A stretch of DNA of 64,000 nucleotides from positions 101,807-165,806 of the forward strand of contig NZ_JBDLLG010000009.1 in NCBI RefSeq assembly GCF_039822625.1, in the 5' to 3' direction. Positions 49,104 to 57,599 of the stretch are shown one piece after another; position 1 is the first letter of the stretch; the number at the start of each line of letters is the position of its first letter. This DNA comes from Marinimicrobium locisalis (lineage in GTDB: Bacteria > Pseudomonadota > Gammaproteobacteria > Pseudomonadales > Cellvibrionaceae). A model generated the notes under the pieces. The model was not told the DNA's origin and ran no database searches. It saw nothing but the letters and a program-made list of their open reading frames with translations. The position numbers and the translations under genes are program-made.

Positions 49104-49928
49104 ATGCCTTACGGATCGAATACCGACACCGCTCTGAACAAAACCGTCACCATCAAGACCTTGCAGAAACTCAAGGATCAACGCGAAAAGTTCGTGATGG
49201 TCGCACTGTACGACGCCCCCATGGCGGGAATGGCGGAAAAGTGTGGCGTGGAGACGGTACTTATTGGCGACTCTCTCGGCATGACCGTGCTGGGCTACCA
49301 AAGCACTATCCCCGTCACCATGGAGCAGATGACCTACCACGTTGAAGCGGTGGCGAGGGGCAACCGAAAGTCCCTGATCATCGCCGACCTGCCCTTTATG
49401 ACCTACGCAACGCTGGAAGACGCACTAAAAAACTCCGCGCGCCTGATGCAGGCCGGAGCACAGATGATCAAAATTGAAGGTGGTCGCTGGCTTGAGGATA
49501 CCGTGCGGCGCTTGAGCGAGTGCGGTATTCCGGTATGCGCCCACTTGGGCCTGACTCCCCAGTCGGTGAATAAGTTCGGCGGCTTCCGGGTCCAGGGACG
49601 CTCTCCCGAGCAAGCGGAGGAGATCGCCGAGGACGCCGGCATTCTGTCCGAGGCTGGCGCCGACCTGCTGGTGCTCGAATGCGTGCCCTCGGAACTCGCG
49701 GCGCGCATTACCCGCGAGATCCCCATCCCCACCGTGGGCATCGGCGCTGGCCGCGATACCGACGCTCAGGTACTGGTCATCAACGACATTCTGGGCCTGA
49801 CCGAACAGCCCCCCAAGTTTTCCAAGAACTTCTTGACCGAGGCCGGCGACATCCCCGGCGCCTTGAAAAAGTATGTCGCAGACGTCAAAGCCGGTGAGTT
49901 CCCAAGCGACGACCATATATTCCTCTAA
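49104..49928 (+). CDS. panB: 3-methyl-2-oxobutanoate hydroxymethyltransferase
   Basis: PanB makes ketopantoate from ketoisovalerate with methylene-tetrahydrofolate, in pantothenate synthesis. Signatures are VALYDAPMAGMAEKCGVETVLIGDSLGM (in two parts), PVTMEQMTYHVEAV, ADLPFMTY, KIEGGRW, AHLGLTPQSVNKFGG, LECVPSELA and the GIGAGRDTDAQVLVINDILGL end. Length (274) is typical. panC, usually next to it, is not in this window; a terminator and the xylanase genes follow. Confidence 0.97.
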   Translation: MPYGSNTDTALNKTVTIKTLQKLKDQREKFVMVALYDAPMAGMAEKCGVETVLIGDSLGMTVLGYQSTIPVTMEQMTYHVEAVARGNRKSLIIADLPFMTYATLEDALKNSARLMQAGAQMIKIEGGRWLEDTVRRLSECGIPVCAHLGLTPQSVNKFGGFRVQGRSPEQAEEIAEDAGILSEAGADLLVLECVPSELAARITREIPIPTVGIGAGRDTDAQVLVINDILGLTEQPPKFSKNFLTEAGDIPGALKKYVADVKAGEFPSDDHIFL

Positions 49929-49954
49929 CCCCACCGCTTCAGAACGAACAGCCA

Positions 49955-49986
49955 CAAAAAAAGGGCGGATAAATATCCGCCCTTTT
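49955..49986. terminator. Bidirectional terminator
   Basis: AAGGGCGGAT / ATCCGCCCTT hairpin flanked by eight A on the left and TTTT on the right, between convergent panB and the xylanase gene. It is stronger for the minus strand (eight U). Confidence 0.9.
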
Positions 49987-50039
49987 CGGGTAAGCCGGGT
50001 CGCCCCGGCTCGGGTTAATGGGTACTGCTACCCCAACCC

Positions 50040-51443
50040 TTAGTTACAGACTTCGCCACCGTCACCGTACTGGTCGTTACAGGTGGTAGTGCCGATGCAG
50101 CTTTCGTTGTTTTCCCAACCCCAGCCGCTTTCTTGGTTTTCGCAAGAGGCGTAGGTAGTACCGTACCAGTTACACTGGCAAGCGCTGCCACCGGTGTTTC
50201 CACCCGTATTGCCTCCGGTGTTGCCTCCGGTATTACCACCGTTGTCGCCACCAGTATTACCGCCGGTATCGCCACCCGTGTTGCCACCGGTATTGCCGCC
50301 CGTGCAGTTACCGCTGAAGCAATCGCCGGTTTCGCCGAAGCCGATCACGCCGTCACAGTGCATGGTTTCCGCATAGGAGCCACCACCGCACTCGCCGTCG
50401 TAAGTGGCGGTATTGTATTCCATATCTTCGGCTTGCCGGGTTTCACCGTTTACGTAGACGTTGTCCAGAACCACGTCGCGATCACCGCCATCGTTGTCAA
50501 ACTCTACCTGAACATCGCCCGAGGCATTGCCACTGTAGGTATAGTTCGCGAAGTTGGTGGTCAGATCCCAATCGGCCACCACGCTGCCACCGATAATCAG
50601 GTTGATATGCTCGCCGCCAGCGACACCACGAGCGCGAACCACAATATCGCTACCAGAGGGTGAGCCGTCACCGTTGTCGCCACCGGGGTCGCCACCACCA
50701 CCGGGGTTACCACCGCCGCCGGGGTTGCCGCCGCCACCGGCGCCTTCGCTTACGGTGATATCAGAGCTACCCGTGCTCTGGTAACCTTCGGTCGCCATCA
50801 CCATGTAGTCATGGTCACCCAACTGCAAGCCCGCTGCTTGCCAGGCATCAAAGTGGTTACCCACGGTAATGGTACCGCTAATACTACCGAAGCCCTTCTT
50901 GGGCTGGCGAACACTGAAGTACTGATCGAATGTCGCATTGCCTTCAATAGACGGCTTATTTATGCGCTGACAACGAATAAGCTCATAGGTGGCGCCGTCG
51001 CTTTGAAAGGTGCCGAAGGTTTGACGACCTTCACTGCAGGAGGACGGGTTGTAAGACCCGTAACTTTCGATCACGTAGTACTCGACCAACGGATTGCGAG
51101 TCCAACCATACAGTGCGAGGTAGGAGTTCTGGGAATTATCCACGTTGTAGCTGCCGGAATAATTCACCACTTTACGGCCACCCGGGTTCCAGCCTTTACC
51201 GCCAACCCAGTTGTTCGTGGCGTTGCTCCACTGGGAGCGGTAGCGACCGCCCTCCAGAAGCTCAAAAGACGCATCGCCATTATCCTTCCAGAACGAGTAA
51301 TAGAACCCGTCGTGAGTGCCCGTTTCATTCTGAGTCAACGTCTGAGCGTAAGCCCCTGACGCGCAGAGAGTTGCGGCACACACTAGCGCTTTGGTCGCGC
51401 AAGCGCCTTGTTTCGCAAATTGCTTAAGTGTTGTTAAGTTCAT
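50040..51443 (-). CDS. xyn11B: GH11 endo-xylanase with CBM60 and CBM10 (Xyn11B-like)
   Basis: The 467-residue secreted enzyme has a signal peptide (KALVCAATLCASGAYAQ) and a GH11 jelly-roll (about 35-225) with both catalytic glutamates: the nucleophile in PLVEYYVIESYG and the acid/base in MATEGYQS. A Gly/Pro/Asn linker leads to CBM60 (about 256-365, IVVRARGVAGGEHINL, VEFDNDGGDRDVVLDNVYVNG), which binds xylan with Ca2+. A TGGNTGGD linker leads to a Cys-rich CBM10 (CQCNWYGTTY ... GWGWENNESC). It cuts xylan internally. The architecture equals Cellvibrio Xyn11B. ATG 51443 is set by the signal peptide; the frame up to 51521 is leader. Confidence 0.95.
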   Translation of the reverse strand: MNLTTLKQFAKQGACATKALVCAATLCASGAYAQTLTQNETGTHDGFYYSFWKDNGDASFELLEGGRYRSQWSNATNNWVGGKGWNPGGRKVVNYSGSYNVDNSQNSYLALYGWTRNPLVEYYVIESYGSYNPSSCSEGRQTFGTFQSDGATYELIRCQRINKPSIEGNATFDQYFSVRQPKKGFGSISGTITVGNHFDAWQAAGLQLGDHDYMVMATEGYQSTGSSDITVSEGAGGGGNPGGGGNPGGGGDPGGDNGDGSPSGSDIVVRARGVAGGEHINLIIGGSVVADWDLTTNFANYTYSGNASGDVQVEFDNDGGDRDVVLDNVYVNGETRQAEDMEYNTATYDGECGGGSYAETMHCDGVIGFGETGDCFSGNCTGGNTGGNTGGDTGGNTGGDNGGNTGGNTGGNTGGNTGGSACQCNWYGTTYASCENQESGWGWENNESCIGTTTCNDQYGDGGEVCN

Positions 51444-51741
51444 AAAAAAGTACCCTTCATAACTTATTTTAATGATGAGCCAAGCCGGGCCTACAAAAAA
51501 CCGGGTTTTAAAACCCGACAATTTTGACGCGCACCGTTCATTGCTCGACTCCTGGGGCAGCTGCTCACAAATAAAAATAGATACAGCGAAGAAAACCTCA
51601 AGCCTGTTTTATTTGTGTTTAATCCTATTAAACCTTAAAACCAAAAGTGCTTGCGGCCTACCTGTGAAACATCAAAGAGGCCACATAGGAACGCTCCTTA
51701 TGCTGCTCCTATAGCTGCTTACCGTTCAGACTCGGGACACA

Positions 51742-51781
51742 GATATAGCAACCCCAATTCTTATTGTCAACAAGACAATAA
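51742..51781 (-). promoter_or_regulatory. Promoter and palindromic operator of xyn11B
   Basis: On the minus strand TTGACA (51765-51770), 17-bp spacer, TATATC (51742-51747). The -35 lies inside a perfect palindrome TTATTGTC-N5-GACAATAA at 51761-51781. An identical arrangement occurs at 54160-54199. Operator over -35 implies repression. Its form is compatible with ROK- or other dimeric repressors; the regulator is not in the window. Confidence 0.85.
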
Positions 51782-51886
51782 ATATTGGCACTTCAACCTT
51801 TCTTATTGAAATAACGCCCGCCAACGATTATTCATTCTGTGAAAAAATTCCGTTCTTACGGTTCTTAAAATACTTTTTTTAAGCGT

Positions 51887-51914
51887 AAAAAAAGCGGGGT
51901 AAAAACCCCGCTTA
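51887..51914 (-). terminator. Terminator of the CE4-containing xylanase gene
   Basis: On the minus strand AAGCGGGGT / ACCCCGCTT followed by seven T, 58 bases after the stop. Confidence 0.9.
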
Positions 51915-51971
51915 AATCGATAATCGCTATGAAAAACAAATGGCTTTATGGCTTAACGTATTAACACGGGA

Positions 51972-54041
51972 TCAGTTGCAAACCTCGCCACCATCGCCGT
52001 ATTGATCATTACAAGTAGTGGAGCCAATGCAGCTTGCGGAGTTCTCCCAGCCCCAACCACTATTTTGGTTATCGCAGCTTGGGTACAGGGTTCCGTACCA
52101 GTTGCACTGACAGTCACTGCCGGTGCTTCCACCTGCGTCACCTCCGGTATTGCCACCAGTATCGCCCCCGGTGTCGCCACCGGTATTACCACCGGTATCA
52201 CCCCCAGTGTTTCCGCCCGTATCGCCACCGGTAGAACCACTCGGCGCGACGGCGCGACCGGTATTCGGGTCGATGCGACCGGGGCACAAACCTTTTGCCT
52301 GCAAGTTAGAGGCAATTTGCGGAAGAGCCGCATTGGTATTCGCGTAATTGGCATCGTGCATCAAAATCACCTGGCCATCCTGCAACTGATTTGCGGCATT
52401 AGCGATTTGCGAGGCACTGGCGCTATCCCAGTCCCGAGAGTCCACATCCCAAGTGATAAAGGTCAGCCCTTGGTCCTGCGCCGCTTGGCGAATAGTGGAG
52501 GTGTTATCGCCGTAGGGAGGACGATAGAGTGTAGGCTTAGGTGCGCCGGCATTCTGGATGGCATCATTGGTGCGACTAATTTCATCCACCACCTGCTGGT
52601 AGCTATAGCCGGTCATGGACGGGTGCGAGTAGCTATGGTTCTGCACTTCACCCACTTCCATCATCTGAGAAACCATTCCCGGATTATTGTCCACATACTC
52701 GCCCTGGCTGAACCAGGTCACGGGGGTCAGATCATTTTGCTGTAGCAAGCTAATAAGCGTGCTGGTATTGCCGTTCGGTCCATCGTCAAACGTCAGGCCA
52801 ACATAACCACTACAGCTAGTGCCACCCGAGTCGTTTCCGGTATCACCGCCCGTGTTGCCGCCAGTGTCGCCTCCGGTATTTCCGCCGGTGTCGCCGCCGC
52901 TGCAGCTGCCGCTGAAACAATCCGACGTTTCGCCAAAACCGATGACCCCGTCGCAATGCATGGTTTCCGAATAGGAGCCACCACCACACTCACCATCATA
53001 GGTAGCGGTGTTGTATTCCATATCCTCAGCCTGGCGAGTTTCGCCGTTGACGTACACGCTGTCCAGAATCACATCACGGTCACCGCCGTCATTATCGAAC
53101 TCCACCTGCACATCGCCCGAAGCGCCACCGGTATAGGTGTAATTGGCCAGGCTTGTGGTCAGGCTCCAGTCCGCAACAACACTGCCGCCGACCAATAGGT
53201 TAACGTGTTCGCCGCCCGCGACACCGCGCGCCCGAACCACAATATCGCCGCTATTCCCATCGGAACCGCTGTCACCAGTATCACCGCCAGTATTTCCACC
53301 GGTATCACCTCCGGTGTTACCACCAGTATCGCCACCGGTACCTTCGCTCACGGTAATATCTGAGCTACCTCGGCTTTGATAGCCTTCGGTGGCCAGAACC
53401 ATATAGTCATGGTCCCCGAGTTGCAGGCCCGCCGCGGCCCAGGCATCAAAGTGGTTGCCCACGGTAATGGTACCGCTGATATTGCCAAAGCCTTTCTTGG
53501 GCTGGCGAACGCTGAAGTACTGGTCAAACGTGGCGTTACCTTCAATGGAGGGTTTGTTCACGCGCTGGCAACGAATAATCTCGTAGGTTGCGCCGTCGCT
53601 TTGAAAGGTACCGTGGTTTTCCCGCCCTTGGGTACAGGAGGAGGGATTGTAAGAGCCGTAACTTTCAATTACGTAGTATTCGACCAACGGATTGCGAGTC
53701 CAACCATACAGGGCGAGGTAGGAGTTCTGGGAATTATCCACGTTGTAGCTGCCGGAATAATTCACCACTTTGCGGCCACCCGGATTCCAGCCTTTACCGC
53801 CAACCCAGTTGTTCGTGGAGTTGCTCCACTGGGACCGATAACGACCGCCTTCCAACAACTCAAAAGAGGCGTCGCCACTGTCTTTCCAGAACGAGTAATA
53901 AAACCCATCGTGGGTACCCGTGGAGTTCTCAGTCAACGTTTGGGCGTAAGCCCCGGAGGCACAGAGCGTTGCGGCACAAAGCAACGCCTTGGTGGCGTTT
54001 GCGCCACCAGTTGCAAGCCGCTTAAGTGATATCAAGTTCAT
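51972..54041 (-). CDS. xyn11A: Bifunctional GH11 xylanase / CE4 acetylxylan esterase (Xyn11A-like)
   Basis: A 689-residue secreted enzyme: signal peptide ending ASGAYAQ, GH11 (about 34-225, nearly identical to the neighbouring xylanase), linker, CBM60 (about 265-370), linker, CE4 polysaccharide deacetylase domain (about 410-600), linker of TGGNTGGD repeats, CBM10 (about 643-689). CE4 motifs are complete: TFDDGPN, HSYSHPSM (metal His), RPPYGDN, WDVDSRDW and ILMHD. It can cut xylan and remove acetyl groups. The order GH11-CBM60-CE4-CBM10 is that of Cellvibrio Xyn11A. It is a tandem paralogue of the downstream gene, with its own promoter and terminator. Confidence 0.95.
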   Translation of the reverse strand: MNLISLKRLATGGANATKALLCAATLCASGAYAQTLTENSTGTHDGFYYSFWKDSGDASFELLEGGRYRSQWSNSTNNWVGGKGWNPGGRKVVNYSGSYNVDNSQNSYLALYGWTRNPLVEYYVIESYGSYNPSSCTQGRENHGTFQSDGATYEIIRCQRVNKPSIEGNATFDQYFSVRQPKKGFGNISGTITVGNHFDAWAAAGLQLGDHDYMVLATEGYQSRGSSDITVSEGTGGDTGGNTGGDTGGNTGGDTGDSGSDGNSGDIVVRARGVAGGEHVNLLVGGSVVADWSLTTSLANYTYTGGASGDVQVEFDNDGGDRDVILDSVYVNGETRQAEDMEYNTATYDGECGGGSYSETMHCDGVIGFGETSDCFSGSCSGGDTGGNTGGDTGGNTGGDTGNDSGGTSCSGYVGLTFDDGPNGNTSTLISLLQQNDLTPVTWFSQGEYVDNNPGMVSQMMEVGEVQNHSYSHPSMTGYSYQQVVDEISRTNDAIQNAGAPKPTLYRPPYGDNTSTIRQAAQDQGLTFITWDVDSRDWDSASASQIANAANQLQDGQVILMHDANYANTNAALPQIASNLQAKGLCPGRIDPNTGRAVAPSGSTGGDTGGNTGGDTGGNTGGDTGGDTGGNTGGDAGGSTGSDCQCNWYGTLYPSCDNQNSGWGWENSASCIGSTTCNDQYGDGGEVCN

Positions 54042-54159
54042 AGTAAAAAACCCTTCATAACTTATTTTAATTTAAAATCAGGCTATTTATTTCGAATCGA
54101 ACAGCTCCACACACCACAGCAATTCACTCATAACGCAACAGCCCGAAACTCGGCGCACA

Positions 54160-54199
54160 GCTATAGCAACGCCCTCACTTATTGTCAACGAGACAATAA
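54160..54199 (-). promoter_or_regulatory. Promoter and palindromic operator of xyn11A
   Basis: On the minus strand TTGACA (54183-54188), 17-bp spacer, TATAGC (54160-54165). The -35 lies inside TTATTGTC-N5-GACAATAA (54179-54199), the same palindrome as before xyn11B; the centre differs by one base (AACGA versus AACAA on the plus strand). Confidence 0.85.
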
Positions 54200-54313
54200 T
54201 GAATGGCGCATTAATCTCTATTAATGAGGCGTAATACGCCATGGATATGTGATTTTGTGAGAAAATTCCGCTGGTCGCGTGCTTAGCCTAACCTCGATTT
54301 TTGCGGGAAAAGT

Positions 54314-54643
54314 TTGTTGAAAAACAGATGCAATCAATTGACTTCGCTTTATATGCTCGCTAAGCTTTACCCCACTATTGAGGTAGTCTTCTCAGAAAAT
54401 ACTGTAAAACGTTGGCTTATCAACTCAAGGAAGCAGCCAGTGCGAAGCTCGGACTTGTCCACCATCTCACCTTCTTTACTAGAGAAAGTATTCACTCTCT
54501 CAATACTTCTTTTCCTTACCCCTATCGCGGCATCTGGGCCTCCACAGCCCTCAGAGCTGGACCAGGCCAAGAGCGCGTTGTTCTCTGAAGATACTGAAAG
54601 AGCCAGAGACCTCTTCTCCCTGCTCACGGATAGCACAGAATAG
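54314..54643 (+). CDS. Uncertain small frame
   Basis: A 109-residue frame with one hydrophobic stretch (VFTLSILLFLTPIAASG) that could be a late signal or membrane segment, then LDQAKSALFSEDTERARDLFSLL. Base composition is AT-richer than neighbours and no ribosome binding site is seen. An open frame after its stop (about 54645-54804, GYRQMGINLSEIRREF, FNHGMRQIERNPTL) looks partly coding but lacks a start, so this may be a decayed gene. No family recognised. Confidence 0.25.
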   Translation: MLKNRCNQLTSLYMLAKLYPTIEVVFSENTVKRWLINSRKQPVRSSDLSTISPSLLEKVFTLSILLFLTPIAASGPPQPSELDQAKSALFSEDTERARDLFSLLTDSTE

Positions 54644-54810
54644 ACAGTAGGTTTGGTGCCACAAAGGCGTTAATTGAAGGTTATCGTCAAATGGGGATTA
54701 ATCTGAGCGAGATCAGGCGAGAGTTCAACCACGGCATGCGGCAAATCGAACGAAACCCCACGCTCATTCAATGCCTATTTTCCCACTGCCCCAGTATAAG
54801 CCGCTACTAA

Positions 54811-55233
54811 GTGAAAGCCAAAACTACCAATACTGCTCTGCTGGCTGTCGCTGTTCTAGTGACACCAGCAGTGGTTTTTAGCATCTACGATATTTTTCGA
54901 GTTTTAGAAGAAGCCAGCCAAAAGCACGAGACAATAATCCTACATTCGGGAACGCATTACTTACTACTTGGCACTGTTTTATGGGTTCTAGTAGTACTGC
55001 AACAAATGGCGCTCAAAGGACGAGAAGCTACGATCAAAAAATGGGGTGGCAAGGTTCTTATAGGATGGTTTCTCAGCTGTCTTTTGCTGGCAAATGTTAT
55101 CCCTATGGCGCTGAGTAGTCATTTAAAAGAAAAGGGTTACCACAAATGCGTAGTTCTTGACGTCACCGCAAACCATAGAAGGGGACGGGAGTATATCTAC
55201 GCCCTGCCCCAATGTGCTGAGTTGAATAAGTAA
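54811..55233 (+). CDS. Small membrane protein, DUF1240-like
   Basis: The 140-residue product starts at GTG 54811. Three hydrophobic segments (LLAVAVLVTPAVVFSIYDIF; HYLLLGTVLWVLVVLQQ; VLIGWFLSCLLLANVIPMAL) and a C-terminal part with two cysteines (KCVVLDVTANHRRG, YALPQCAEL) resemble DUF1240-type membrane proteins sometimes encoded with toxin-immunity sets, but this is a weak match. Codon use and AT content differ from flanking core genes, suggesting horizontal origin. Confidence 0.5.
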   Translation: MKAKTTNTALLAVAVLVTPAVVFSIYDIFRVLEEASQKHETIILHSGTHYLLLGTVLWVLVVLQQMALKGREATIKKWGGKVLIGWFLSCLLLANVIPMALSSHLKEKGYHKCVVLDVTANHRRGREYIYALPQCAELNK

Positions 55234-55377
55234 GAACACCTGCCACCGCTTCCAACCATAGAGATATGAGTTCAACGTCAAAGCTATCAACGACTCACAC
55301 ACATCACTCATCTTCGCCGGCCTGGCAACGAAAAAATCCCCGTTTCGATACCGACAACGGGGCAATAGGGACAATGG

Positions 55378-55602
55378 CTAGCGGAGCAGACTGACAGCAT
55401 CGACGTTCAGCGCATTGGCAACCCGTTCCAGAGTGCTGAGCGTGATGTTCTTCTCACCACGCTCCAGCATTCCGATATAAGTTCGGTGGACATCCGCCAG
55501 GTCAGCCAGCGCCTCCTGGGACAATCCACGATCACGCCGCTCGCGGCGGACATTTTCCGCAAACTGGCGCACCAACTGACAGGACTTTTCTGAATTCGAC
55601 AT
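55378..55602 (-). CDS. XRE-family HTH regulator
   Basis: A 74-residue protein consisting of one Cro/C1-type HTH domain (RRERRDRGLSQEALADLADVHRTYIGMLERG in pieces, then NITLSTLERVANALNV). Size and helix pattern resemble restriction-modification controller proteins and small antitoxin-like regulators. No restriction or toxin gene is adjacent. Its own upstream region carries direct and inverted repeats (55623-55663), suggesting autoregulation. Confidence 0.88.
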   Translation of the reverse strand: MSNSEKSCQLVRQFAENVRRERRDRGLSQEALADLADVHRTYIGMLERGEKNITLSTLERVANALNVDAVSLLR

Positions 55603-55622
55603 GCCATCAATGTGCCCACGTG

Positions 55623-55663
55623 CATACTATAAATCTACATACTATAATTATCAATTGGATAAT
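55623..55663 (-). promoter_or_regulatory. Repeats upstream of the XRE gene
   Basis: CATACTATA occurs at 55623-55631 and again at 55638-55646 (15-bp period), followed by the dyad ATTATC-N5-GATAAT at 55647-55663. These lie 20-60 bp before the XRE start, where an autoregulating HTH protein would bind. Confidence 0.55.
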
Positions 55664-55743
55664 TGTGACCTGGTTCACACTTAGGCAAAGGGGCGTCGCG
55701 AGGAAGGTGCAGGTGGGGAGCTGGTAGTTAAGGCCGGCCCCAT

Positions 55744-55783
55744 AAAAAAACCAGCCAGCGGATGTTTGGGTTCCGATGGCTGG
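55744..55783 (-). terminator. Terminator of the OmpA/DUF4398 operon
   Basis: Minus-strand hairpin with CCAGCCA / TGGCTGG arms followed by TTTTTTT, about 50 bp after the OmpA-family stop. Confidence 0.75.
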
Positions 55784-55835
55784 ATCAATGGTGAGGCCAG
55801 CCCTTTGCAGGGATGGCCGTTAACAGCGTGGCCCG

Positions 55836-56726
55836 CTAGCGTCGAGAAGGATTCTCGATGATGATTTCAACACGACGGTTCTGCTGCCGCCCGCTTGCGG
55901 AGTCGTTACTCGCGACTGGCTGACCCATGCCAATACCCGAGGTGGAGAGCCGCTGCGAAGCGATTTCCTGCTCCGCCAGGTAGTGACTGACCGACTCTGC
56001 GCGTTCGCGCGACAATTCCTGATTGTACTCAACGCTACCGACATTATCGGTATGGCCTTCAATCTGCACCCGGCGTTCGGGATATTCATTTAAGAAGGTG
56101 ACCAGCTTGTCCAGTGTGCGGTAGGCCCCACCCTGAAGCTCGGCGCTTCCGGTGGAGAATAGAACATCCCCCAGCGTTAATACCAGCCCCCGGTCCGTCA
56201 CCTCAGCCTGCAAGGCATCTATCTGGCTCTGATACTCGGCGGCTTGGCGCGAGGCAGCCGCCGCCCCTTCTTCTTTAGAGGTGCGGGCAGCCTCAGCGTC
56301 ACTACGGGCTTTGCTAGCCTCATCCCGCGCTCGCCCCACTTCGCGGGTGCGAGCGTCCAGTCGTGCCGCGTCGCGTTGCTCACCCAGCTGCTCCCGCTGA
56401 GCTTCGGCATAACGTGTGGCGGCCCTGGCTTCGGCGATCGCCACCTTCTGGTCCGCCATATACACTCTATGCTCGCCCAGCGCCGCCTTGTCTTTCGGTA
56501 ATGGCTCCTCGGCAACACGCACGGCCGCTTCGGCCTCTCTGATCTCAACCCGCGCCCGGTCTGCCAAGTTGGGGTCGTTCTGTAGCGTCGTCAACATATT
56601 CCGTGCTTCAGAGGCCCCCTCGGGGCTATCCGGCGCCGTGGCGCAGGCGGTAATCATCAATGATGAAAATACCAGCGCGAATAAGGTCGTTCCGCGCTTT
56701 ACTTGTTGAGTTGTCGTAGTACTCAT
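55836..56726 (-). CDS. OmpA-family lipoprotein with DUF4398 and coiled-coil
   Basis: The 296-residue protein has a lipoprotein signal (LMITACATAP), a DUF4398-like helical region (about 35-100), an Ala/Arg/Glu-rich coiled-coil (to about 170) and an OmpA C-terminal peptidoglycan-binding domain (LGDVLFSTGSAEL, VQIEGHTDNVGS, LSRERAESV, NRRVEIII). It should tether the outer membrane to peptidoglycan. It overlaps the upstream DUF4398 gene by 4 bp (ATGA). Confidence 0.9.
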   Translation of the reverse strand: MSTTTTQQVKRGTTLFALVFSSLMITACATAPDSPEGASEARNMLTTLQNDPNLADRARVEIREAEAAVRVAEEPLPKDKAALGEHRVYMADQKVAIAEARAATRYAEAQREQLGEQRDAARLDARTREVGRARDEASKARSDAEAARTSKEEGAAAASRQAAEYQSQIDALQAEVTDRGLVLTLGDVLFSTGSAELQGGAYRTLDKLVTFLNEYPERRVQIEGHTDNVGSVEYNQELSRERAESVSHYLAEQEIASQRLSTSGIGMGQPVASNDSASGRQQNRRVEIIIENPSRR

Positions 56727-57124
56727 GGCCGATCTCCCGTGCGTTTCATTTCTTCGTCAAGGGCATCGGCGCTGCGGCCCATCTCCCTGTTGATTTCCGC
56801 GGCTTTCGCGGACTCGGTTCTCGCGGAGGCAAGCTCCGCCACTACGGCCGCTTCTCGGGCGAGGCGCTCGGCTTCAGCCATTCGCTCGTTGCTGACCGCT
56901 TCCTCCGCCGCGACCAGCTTTTGCTGCGCCTCATCCAGCTCGGCGCCGGCGTGTTGTCGCGCACCGGCCTGTTCGGCGCTGGCAATGGCATCACGGGCTT
57001 CGACCAGTGCCGCTGTGGGCGCCACCGGGGCGGTGGCGCAAGCGCTTACTAAAATAACGGCCAAAGCCAAGCCCAAGTAGCCGCGTAGGCGGCCGCCAAA
57101 ACGTCTGTTAATTGATTGATACAT
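56723..57124 (-). CDS. DUF4398 lipoprotein
   Basis: A 133-residue protein with lipoprotein signal (ALAVILVSACATAP) and an almost entirely helical, Ala/Glu-rich DUF4398 domain (ALVEARDAIASAEQAGARQ, ERMAEAERLAREA). ATG 57124 has GGAG seven bases upstream; an ATG at 57139 is less well placed. It resembles the N-terminal part of the OmpA-family neighbour, so the pair may share a partner. Function unknown. Confidence 0.85.
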   Translation of the reverse strand: MYQSINRRFGGRLRGYLGLALAVILVSACATAPVAPTAALVEARDAIASAEQAGARQHAGAELDEAQQKLVAAEEAVSNERMAEAERLAREAAVVAELASARTESAKAAEINREMGRSADALDEEMKRTGDRP

Positions 57125-57169
57125 GTTGAAACTCCTCATAGGTAACCCAGTGCGCGACGAACCCTACGG

Positions 57170-57391
57170 CTAACGACGCCCTCGGCCAAAAAAGAATATA
57201 AGACCGCCTATCACAATGCCCCCCACTCCCGCCCAGGCAGGAATGTTCACCCGCTCGTTGTCTTGCACGGAAAGATTGAGCGGACCAAGGCTGGTTTCGT
57301 GCGTATCCTTGGTGTAAGTAAATCCGCCATAGGCGAGGGCGAGAACACCGAGCAGGACCAATACCACGGCTGCTAGCTGAAAAGGCTTCAT
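57170..57391 (-). CDS. Small two-helix membrane protein
   Basis: The 73-residue product has two membrane helices (LAAVVLVLLGVLALAYGGF and VGGIVIGGLIFFFG) separated by a polar loop with TKDTHETSLGPLNLSVQDNE split by a turn. AAGGAGGAAC precedes the ATG. Homologues are commonly found next to DUF4398/OmpA genes; function unknown. First gene of the envelope operon. Confidence 0.8.
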   Translation of the reverse strand: MKPFQLAAVVLVLLGVLALAYGGFTYTKDTHETSLGPLNLSVQDNERVNIPAWAGVGGIVIGGLIFFFGRGRR

Positions 57392-57599
57392 GAATCCAGT
57401 TCCTCCTTAGATCTGATTAGGTGGGGTCAGGCTTGTTGAGGCCCGGCTCTGTTACCTGGACTGTAACGCCGATTGATGACGGGTCTCTGTACGATAGCGC
57501 ACTGATACTAAAACTTTCTCCGACTAGTATCGGTACCTCAATTGGCCGGGCGGGTCCAACGCCGGCGCAATGTTTGCTCACCTCTTCCGGTGAATGCGC
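57392..57599. promoter_or_regulatory. Divergent promoter region with two dyads
   Basis: Between the envelope operon and the first Crp/Fnr gene lie GTTAC-N7-GTAAC (57451-57467) and GATACTA / TAGTATC (57504-57510 and 57525-57531). Either could be bound by the Crp/Fnr proteins encoded alongside. Confidence 0.45.

Larger units (their letters stand above)
51444..51971. other. Intergenic region between the two xylanase genes
   Basis: Minus-strand leader of xyn11B (about 290 nt), its promoter and operator (51742-51781), and the terminator of the upstream xylanase gene (51887-51914). Near the start codon the sequence ACCCTTCATAACTTATTT is identical to that upstream of the second gene. Confidence 0.75.
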
